Shown: piece by piece, positions 56,483-64,000 of the stretch
How the letters are laid out: every line of letters starts with the position of its first letter
How positions within the stretch are numbered: position 1 is the stretch's first letter
Assembly (NCBI RefSeq): GCF_914767665.1
Contig: NC_059502.1
Location: forward strand, 2,356,001-2,420,000
Length of the DNA: 64,000 bases
Source of the DNA: Harmonia axyridis
Lineage: Eukaryota > Arthropoda > Insecta > Coleoptera > Coccinellidae
Reading direction: 5' to 3'
Notes under the pieces: generated by a model
What the model was told of the DNA's origin: nothing
Seen by the model: only the letters and a program-made list of their open reading frames with translations
Database searches by the model: none
Position numbers and translations under genes: made by a program

Positions 56483-58253
56483 CATAGTTCAATAATACTC
56501 ACGAAAGTAGATGATAGCAGTATTTAGGGCTATTGAAAAGTAAATCTCACAGAATACGTCACCATTTAAGGTGAGTAATACTTGCGCAGATTCTAGAGCT
56601 TATCAATAGAGTATCACTCTACCAATAATGACAACCAAATGAATCATTGTTACCTATCAGCGACATTAAGTATCTAATACTTGAAACAACACCTAGCGGT
56701 CATTAACCCAAGCCTTCTCCCTTCTAGGTAAAAGTTTTTCTGTAGTAAAAACTATATTAAAGTGCCAACTAATTTACAGGAGTTTATCCATGACCTCTAA
56801 CTCTGCGGTGATCGTCAGGCTGAATCGAACGTTAGCTAAACACAAGCGAGTGGTAGAAGATCGTCCGATCTAATCAACAGTTCAGATTCTCAATAAGTCC
56901 CGAATTCTATATATTGAAATTGAGCAATCCAAAACCAAAAACGGACTCTGCATCGGATATCTTTGAAAGATAACAGGAGAGGTGATAAGAGATAAAGATT
57001 GTTCAATATCATATGGGTGATAAATTACATTCGGTGCGATCCTTCTAGACCCCGAACAGAGCCTTGAGTAATGCCTTCTGAAAACATTTATGTATGCAAA
57101 ATAAACCTTCATCTATTAATCAGATCAGATGTATTGGTATTGAAATATCTGAATACATGCTGAGTTGATTATTTAAGAATTAGATTCAATCATGCACAAA
57201 ATCTGAGAATGGTAGTTTACACTAGCTTTGGGTAGTCAAATATAAACCTGGTAAGATCAGGACTTGGTATAGAAACTAGATCTTTAATTATTCAAAAATG
57301 ATAATGAAGACTTGAGCTCAAATGAAAACTATTCTGATAACATCAGTTTGTGATAATGGCTTGAAATTTACTGAAGACTGTTCAGACAAAATTTTCAACC
57401 TCCCAAAGTAGGACTTCATATTTTATCAGTATCATTTCCATTGTGATCTGTTGTACGCAACATGACGTCAGTAATTCAATTGAAACTTTCCTCAATTTAA
57501 ACTGTCTACAAAAAACAACTTAAACATCCATGCAAACGTCAAAATTGCTAATTCTAACCTTGGATCTGAAGGTCTACCAGTATCCAAGCATTGTCATCAC
57601 CGAAAACTAATCACCACACCAAAAAAAAAACTTTCCACCACAAGACGACACCAAGAGTTAGGAAAAATTGCTAAAGGTCAACTCGGCCACACACGGGGCG
57701 ACAAACAGCGCGACAAGTCCGTGATCGGAGATCAGCACCTGAGCGAGGATCAGTAGCACATGTAGATGAACAGATAATTAAACGGACACCTTGGAGTATG
57801 CTGCGAAATCCAGACTGGGATGCTGGGGATGGATTTCACGCAATCCCTCTCTCCTTGCAGCAGCCGGCCTCCAGCGTGTGCGCGCAGAGGAGGGCAAAAA
57901 TTCGGAGCGGTGGAGAGAGAGGAGGGGGAGGGGTGATGTCAACATTCCTCAGCATCCCGCGATAGTTTTTATCTTTTTCGGGATTCGGTGGATTTTTTTC
58001 TGTCCGGAATCCTTTCTGCCGTTTTGTTGTAACGAATTTATTTATGCAATCTCGAGAGGTGGATACGGACAGGAGGGTTTTTATGAGTTGCTGGCGAAGT
58101 AGGTCATCGAGGATCGTCTGCGAAGAGCGATTTCGACACGGGGTATCTTCCTAGGTAGTTTCGGTAGGATCCGGGAAGATTTTTGAGATTTTTTTTAATT
58201 AGGGTGAATTCTGTGGGTAGATACTTCGTAAGGTGTTAGTGGTGGGCTCTTCC
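56483..58253. other. Intergenic, with a GC-rich promoter-like patch
   Basis: No gene is recognised up to about 57650. From 57680 to about 58100 the sequence is GC- and purine-rich (GGAGAGAGAGGAGGGGGAGG near 57911) with a 103-codon frame (57791-58102) lacking any known domain. This could be the promoter or 5' exon of an unrecognised gene, or simple low-complexity DNA. Confidence 0.35.
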
Positions 58254-58255
58254 AA

Positions 58256-58844
58256 AGAGTAATAAACATAGATAAAGGGCGTATACGCAATTTTTACCAG
58301 TCCCCAACATGGTTAGATTACGTTGTCGGATTGTGATATATTTTCAAATCCACAATTTTACAATATCGTTATGAGTGTATATTATATTGAATGAAATATA
58401 TTTATTTGAGTGATTCCCGATTAAATATGCAAATTTGAATATGTGGAATCCGATGTTTTTCCTAATTGTCGAATTTATACGATGCAGAATAATTTATGTT
58501 TTTCTGTATCTACCTGCTGAAATCCAAGGTTTGGCAACTTTTGCTCTCCTAGTGTCATCTGTTGTATCACGACGTTTGGTGCGCTTGAAGTTTGTTGTCT
58601 GAATTTCTGATATATTTAAGTATTTATTTCAATATATTTTGAGTTAATATGAAACGTATTTTCACTATAGTACCTACATAAGAAGTGCGTTCTTCGTGCA
58701 GAAACTCGCGAATCGAGTTTGAAATCGTATCACAGATATGTTTCCATTTCTGCGCGCTTCATGACAAGTTGGATAGTTCATGTTGAGTTCAAAATTTGCT
58801 CATTGAAAATAACATATGCTCCTTCTATTTATGTTTATTATTCT
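58256..58844. mobile_element. 589-bp inverted-repeat element X, copy 2 (non-autonomous)
   Basis: It starts AGAGTAATAAACATAG and ends ATGTTTATTATTCT, with the same length and internal layout as the copy at 45541-46129. It is non-coding and directly abuts duplicated block A. Confidence 0.78.
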
Positions 58845-59386
58845 GAGGGCCCGGTGGATTTGTAGGGGTCGCAGAGTTGTAGCAGAGTCACCTCTCCACG
58901 ATAGTATGAGAGAGTGTGTCTTAAGGAGAAATCGCTGGATTGCCTAACTGAAGAAACCACCAGAGATCTTGGGACGAAACATGCATACCTAATCCTCAGG
59001 GGGAGGGCACACCTACGTAACCTAGTCTCGAGAACGTCTGACCAAACAATAAATAAATTAATGAATATTCGTAAATTTAACCGATGTTCCGCCAGTTTGC
59101 ACCGAAAATCATATAATTCACATTGGAAACAGAATTTACAATGATAAAAACATTACATCTTCGAAAGAAAATGATATCCGACATAAGGTTAAAAGGTTTC
59201 TAATTTAAGTTAACATAAACATTTCCCTTTATGAGGAGTTAATACTCAATACTATTGTTCTTTTGTTTTTTCTTTCTTTTAATTACATATTGTTTGTTGT
59301 TTTGAGAATTTCAACAGATTAATAAGTTTCATATTTTTTGATGATACTTTTTACTGTTTTATTTTTCAACTATACTCAATAATATT
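58845..59386. repeat. Duplicated block A, copy 1
   Basis: This block recurs at 59697-60199. Both contain CACCTCTCCACGATAGT and, later, a stretch of about 280 bp ending CTATACTCAATAATATT that is essentially identical. This copy has about 40 bp (around 59013-59053) missing from the second. The 76-codon frame at 58914-59144 is not conserved in the other copy, so no gene is called. Confidence 0.85.
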
Positions 59387-59682
59387 AAATTTCGGCCGTA
59401 AACGCCGTAATGAAACTGACTTTACTATTCATCGGATCCAATAATCGCACCCCATTCGTCTGATCGGGCCATAACGATCACATTGGAGACGGTTGAAGAG
59501 GCTTTATTTTGTGTTTGATGCGATCTGAATTATTGTCGGCTTTGTCGCTGTTTCGTCGCCGTTTTTCTGGTGAAAATTACGATTTGGAATTGCGAAGATG
59601 TCGATGCGAGAATTGATTGGTCTTTTGTTTTCGGTCGGTCGAATGGAAATGTTGTTTTCGAAGAGGATAGGGTTGAGATTCT
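59387..59682. repeat. Duplicated block B, copy 2
   Basis: It is almost identical to 53656-53953. Here it is placed between the two copies of block A and joined at its end to a 14-bp remnant of the 3' end of element X. Confidence 0.85.
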
Positions 59683-59696
59683 ATTTATATTTATTA

Positions 59697-60199
59697 TTCA
59701 AAGGCCCCGGCGGATTTATAACAGAGTCGCAGCAGAGTCACCTCTCCACGATAGTGTGAGAGAGTGTGTCTTAAGCAGAGATCGCTGGATTGCCTAACTG
59801 AAGAAACCACCAGAGATCTTGGGACGGAACATGCATACCTAATCCTAAGGGAGAGGACGCATCTAGGTAAATTAATGAATATTCGTGAGTTTAACCGATT
59901 TCTTCGACAATCACCGAAAATCATATAATTCACATTGGAAACAGAATTTACAATGATAAAAACATTACATCTTCGAAAGAAAATGATATCCGACATAAGG
60001 TTAAAAGGTTTCTAATTTAAGTTAACATAAACATTTCCCTTTATGAGGAGTTAATACTCAATACTATTGTTCTTTTGTTTTTTCTTTCTTTTAATTACAT
60101 ATTGTTTGTTGTTTTGAGAATTTCAACAGATTAATAAGTTTCATATTTTTTGATGATACTTTTTACTGTTTTATTTTTCAACTATACTCAATAATATTT
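59697..60199. repeat. Duplicated block A, copy 2
   Basis: Second copy of the 58845-59386 block. Its last about 280 bp show virtually no differences from the first, so the duplication is recent. It lacks the internal segment with TCTCGAGAACGTCTGACC. Confidence 0.85.
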
Positions 60200-60201
60200 T
60201 T

Positions 60202-61514
60202 TCTTTTGTGATGATACTTCGATTGTTTTACTATTGGGGGCTGCACTGCTCATATCATATTCTTGTAATCTACACTTATATTTTCCCAACTGTGGATATC
60301 ACCACACACAAGCTCTGCCTTCAGTGAATTTCTCTAAGTTTATTTACTGGATATACATAAAACTACTTTTTGTGAATCTTCTTATATATGTGAAATGAAA
60401 TTATTATTGTTATTATTATAAACATGAAAAATACCACATTTTATCGGTTCCTCAAAGAAGTGAAAGATGTTCCTGACGCTGTGAAGGGGTTTTAAACTTC
60501 GAAAATTATGTGCTCTCCTAACAGAGCAACCAACAAATCTTCATTCCAGGTAGGATCCCCCAAACCAAACCATTATTCATACGCTCGCTTTCCTCAGAAT
60601 TCCTAGCACACACGTCAAAACCAGATTTACACTCTCTTGGCAGTGCGCTTTCATAAAACTCAATCAAGCTCATTTACCACGGGCAAACATGTTACGAAAC
60701 TATACATACATGGCCCATCCATAAATTATAACTTTCCACGTTAATTTTCCGAGGCGATTCGGGTGTTTTCTCAACTGCTTTTCCAAACTCCGGGGCCCGG
60801 ACTCCGGCATCCGAGTCAACAAAAACCGAGTTCGACGGCGGACTTTCCAGGATAAACATGGGGGTTTTTCTGTATCAGCATCCGCTTTTCCGTAGCGAAA
60901 TTGAAGCATGGCACGTCCGATCATAATTTGTAATGGATTGTTCAAACATCGGGACCTGTCACGGATTTTCTTGATGAAATTGCCGGTTCGGTGAAATGCT
61001 GTTGGTGAAAAATAAAGACGGTACTGGACGAAATTGGAATTTATCAAATATTGAACATTTATTTTTATACCTGTGCGTCTATCACTTCGACACATGGGGA
61101 TTGAAATGATTGCAAAGGGTTTTTAATAAGATGTTTCATTTTGATATTGAAATATCAAAGGATATTTTGGTATGAAAAAGGGTATCTTTTAAGAAAAAAG
61201 ATGGATTAATTTCATTGCAGAGAGGAAAGCAGGCCTATAACAATGGAAAACATTATCAGCCAAATGGCCGCCACACTTAAGGTTGCAGCACCATATCCTT
61301 TTATTGAAATATTGACAAAATTTTCAGGGTTTTTGTAATTAATATAAACAGTTTCAAAACGTTTTTGAAGCGACTATCATTCCATTTTTAGTAATAGCGT
61401 AGTTTTTTATTATTCAAATGTCAAGAGATGACAGCTTCAAAAGTAACAGCTGCCAAGATAGCGGGCATTTCAAAATAAAACAATTAATTGCTGATGCAAC
61501 GCAGTATTTCTAAA
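60202..61514. other. Intergenic, with repeat remnant
   Basis: The longest frame (131 codons, 60700-61095, minus) has no recognised domain. At about 61246-61300 lies the second copy of the unclassified repeat seen at 25.4 kb (AGCCAAATGGCCGCCACACT). Nothing else was recognised. Confidence 0.4.
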
Positions 61515-61516
61515 TA

Positions 61517-62457
61517 AAGGGTGTTTTTTTTAGAGCTATAGAACTTTAAATTGCAATAAAACGACGATGGATTATTCGATTGACATGAATTTTATTTATC
61601 CGCAAGATAATCTTGTGGCATTACATTTTAAATGTGATTTCTGGCATATGACCGCCACGGCTGGCTCGGATGTAGTCCAATCTGGACGTCCAATTTTCGA
61701 TGACTTTTTCCAACATTTGTGGCCGTATATCGGCAATAACACGGCGAATGTTGTCTTCCAAATGGTCAAAGGTTTGTGGCTTATCCGCATAGACCAATGA
61801 CTTTACATAGCCCCACAGAAAGAAGTCTAGTGGTGTTAAATCACAAGATCTTGAAGGCCAATTCACAGGTCTAAAACGTGAAATTAGGCGGTCACCAAAC
61901 GTGTCTTTCAATAAATCGATTATGGCACGAGCTGTGTGACATGTTGCGCCGTCTTGTTGGAACCACAGCTCCTGGACATCATGGTTGTTCAATTCAGGAG
62001 TGAAAAAGTTAGTAATCATGGCTCTATACCGATCACCATTGACTGTTACGTTCTGGCCATCATCGTTTTTGAAGAAGTACGGACCAATGATTCCACCAGT
62101 CCATAAAGCGCACCAAACAGTCAGTTTTTCTGGATGTAACGGTGTTTCGACATACACTTGAGGATTAGCTTCACTCCAAATGTGGCAGTTTTGTTTGTTG
62201 ACGTAGCCATTCAACCAGAAGTGCGCTTCATCTCTAAACAAAATAAAATGGACGTAGTGCGCGCTACGTATTCCGCACAGAACCATTATTTTCGAAATAA
62301 AATTGCACTATTTGCAATCGTTGTTTAGGCGTGAGTCTATTCATGATGAATTGCCAAACCAAACTGAGAACGAATCACTTGACAGCTATTAAATCGGTCG
62401 CCATCTTGAACAGTAATGACAACTCAAAGTTATATACCGCGAAAAAAAAACACCCGC
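61517..62457 (-). mobile_element. D,D41D mariner-like element, copy 13 (deletion lineage I, 941 bp)
   Basis: TA flanks both ends (TA|AAGGGTG and CACCCGC|TA). It has the lineage I junction (AAACAAAATAAAATGGACG) and is the same length as copy 14. It holds the longest surviving catalytic-domain frame of the family, listed separately. Confidence 0.95.
61621..62286 (-). pseudogene. Truncated D,D41D transposase, catalytic half with all three Asp
   Basis: An uninterrupted 221-residue frame begins MVLCGIRSAHYVHFILFRDE, which after about 17 residues from another frame joins the family at LF(S/R)DEAHFW. It retains the first Asp (DEAHFWL), the second (FQQDGATCHTA) and the third (DLTPLDFFLWGY) with 41 residues between the last two, and runs to the natural C terminus (MPEITFKM). 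The helix-turn-helix DNA-binding half is absent through the lineage I deletion, so it should not bind the element ends on its own. Whether it is expressed cannot be seen. Confidence 0.88.
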
Positions 62458-62459
62458 TA

Positions 62460-62918
62460 TATGTATATGTATTTTACTAACGTTTCCTCAAATGCATCAC
62501 ACAAAAGCGACCGTGAACGAACCCAGAGCATCGAATTCTCATCCTCATCTATTTCCCGTTGATGCCCCAGCATTTCCGTCATTCTTTTCGGAAATCCACA
62601 TATCAACCTCCCTGTAATCCCTAATCCCATCATATATTACAGACCGATGGCCCCAGCAAGGCGAAAAACCAGAAAGGAAATTCAGAAATAATAAATTATA
62701 AAAATGCGAGAACCGTTTATCATATAAACTACTATATATTCCATCAAATCGGTCTGGAACGCGTGACAAGTTGGATTTATGTGTTGCATAACAAAACAAC
62801 AAATCCCTCTCCTTTGGTGTGGTTTATGTATTCTCCTAACCTGCTGCTCCCTGCTTCCACCAGGGTTTTTGAACTAGGTGAATTCGCTGACCAGCTGATT
62901 ATTCGATGAAGACAATAT
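62460..62918. other. Intergenic, no gene seen
   Basis: No recognisable content between copies 13 and 14. Confidence 0.4.
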
Positions 62919-62920
62919 TA

Positions 62921-63861
62921 AAGGGTGTTTTTTTTTAGAGCTATAGAACTTTAAATTGCAAGTAAACAGCGATGGATTATTCGATTGACATGAATTTTAT
63001 TTATCCGCAAGATAATCTTGTGGCATAACATTTTAGATATGATTTCTGGCATATGACCGCCACGGCTGGCTCGGATGTAGTCCAATCTGGACGTCCAATT
63101 TTCGATGACTTTTTCCAACATTTGGGGCCGTATATCGGCAATAACACGGCGAATGTTGTCTTCCAAATGGTCAAGAGTTTGTGGTTTATCCGCATAGACC
63201 AATGACTTTACATAGCCCCACAGAAAGTAGCCTAGCGGTGTTAAATCACAAGATCTTGGAGGCCAATTCATAGGTCCAAAACGTGAAATTAGGCGGTCAC
63301 CAAACGTGTCTTTCAATAAATCGATTGTAGCACGAGCTGTGTGATATGTTTCGCCGTCTTGTTGGAACCACAGCTCCTGGACATCATGGTTGTTCAATAC
63401 AGGAATGAAAAAGTTAGTAATCCTGGCTCTATATCGATCACCATTGACTGTAACGTTCTGGCTATCATCGTTTTCGAAGAAGTACGGACCAATGATTCCA
63501 CCAGCCCATAAAGCGCACCAAAGAGTCAGTTTTTCTGGATGTAACGATGTTTCGACATACACTTGAGGATTAGCTTCACTCCAAATGCGGCAGTTTTGTT
63601 TGTTGACTTAGCCATTCAAACAGAAGTGCGCTTCATCGCTAAACAAAATAAAATGGACGTAGTGCGCGATACGTATTCCGCACAGAACCATTATTTTCGA
63701 AATAAAATTACACTATTTCCAACCGTTGTTCAGGCATGAGTCCATTCATGATGAATTGCCAAACCAAACTAAGAATAAATCACTAGACAGCTGTTAAATC
63801 GGTCGTCATCTTGAACAGTAATGCTAACTTAAAGTTATATACCTCGAAAAAAAACACCCGT
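62921..63861 (-). mobile_element. D,D41D mariner-like element, copy 14 (deletion lineage I, 941 bp)
   Basis: TA flanks both ends (TA|AAGGGTG and CACCCGT|TA), with the lineage I junction. A 203-residue frame (62951-63562) covers the catalytic part. The second motif is FQQDGETYHTA and the third DLTPLGYFLWGY, so the third Asp is Gly. The C terminus is extended beyond the usual SEIIFKM-type end because the stop codon is mutated. Confidence 0.94.
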
Positions 63862-63863
63862 TA

Positions 63864-64000
63864 TTATCAACAAAATGGGTTAACGTAATAGTGAATTTTT
63901 CCTCAATTAACGTACAAACAAAAATGACAGACCCCTGGTACCATTTTAAGAAAAACTTTTTTTTGGTGAAATATCATCTGGCAAAACTCAGGAGAATCAA
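63864..64000. other. Window end, no feature
   Basis: Short AT-rich flank without recognisable content. Confidence 0.4.

Noticed and set aside
60700..61095. 131-codon minus-strand frame
   Set aside because: No recognisable motif, no exon-like boundaries and no second copy that keeps the frame.

Overview
The window is nuclear DNA from an insect. It is AT-rich, the genes have short GT-AG introns and AATAAA signals, and the sequence between them is dominated by transposon relics. A beetle is plausible, but nothing here fixes the order. I see no bacterial-type genes, operons, rRNA, CRISPR array or convincing tRNA.

The only clearly intact host genes are six Kazal-type serine protease inhibitor genes in a head-to-tail array on the + strand (27.1-36.1 kb). 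Each has three exons, both introns in phase 1, a signal peptide encoded across exons 1 and 2, a Kazal core in exon 2 and the sixth cysteine in exon 3. I reconstructed each gene by joining exons; all six give clean open frames of 92-107 residues. They look like recent tandem duplicates whose reactive loops have diverged, and none has a basic residue at the predicted P1 site.

The rest is mostly mobile DNA. One mariner-like family (TA target, about 33-bp inverted repeats beginning A[A/C]GGGTGTTTTTT, D,D41D transposase) is present in 14 copies covering about 12 kb, roughly a fifth of the window. Only the copies at 6.2 and 38.3 kb approach full length (about 1.2-1.3 kb). The others fall mainly into two internally deleted lineages that have themselves multiplied, plus one 277-bp MITE derived from the second lineage. 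One copy sits in intron 1 of the fifth Kazal gene. No copy encodes an intact transposase.

Other relics are three DD34D mariner pseudogenes (12.7, 31.0 and 44 kb), a fragment related to the D,D41D family (17.9 kb), two Tc1-type fragments (48.7 and 50.6 kb), and non-LTR retrotransposon pieces (14.4, 22.9, 40.4, 42.5, 49.1, 50.3, 50.9, 51.5 and 55.9 kb). There are also hairpin MITEs (0.1, 5.2, 17.4, 31.1 and 46.6 kb), a 589-bp inverted-repeat element in two equal-length copies (45.5 and 58.3 kb), a block duplication (53.7 and 59.4 kb; 58.8 and 59.7 kb) and a 21-bp minisatellite (41.6 kb).

Long stretches between these (for example 7.4-9.6, 36.1-38.3, 46.9-48.7 and 56.5-58.3 kb) hold no gene I can support. 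Some contain GC-richer patches that could be regulatory or unannotated exons of a large flanking gene.
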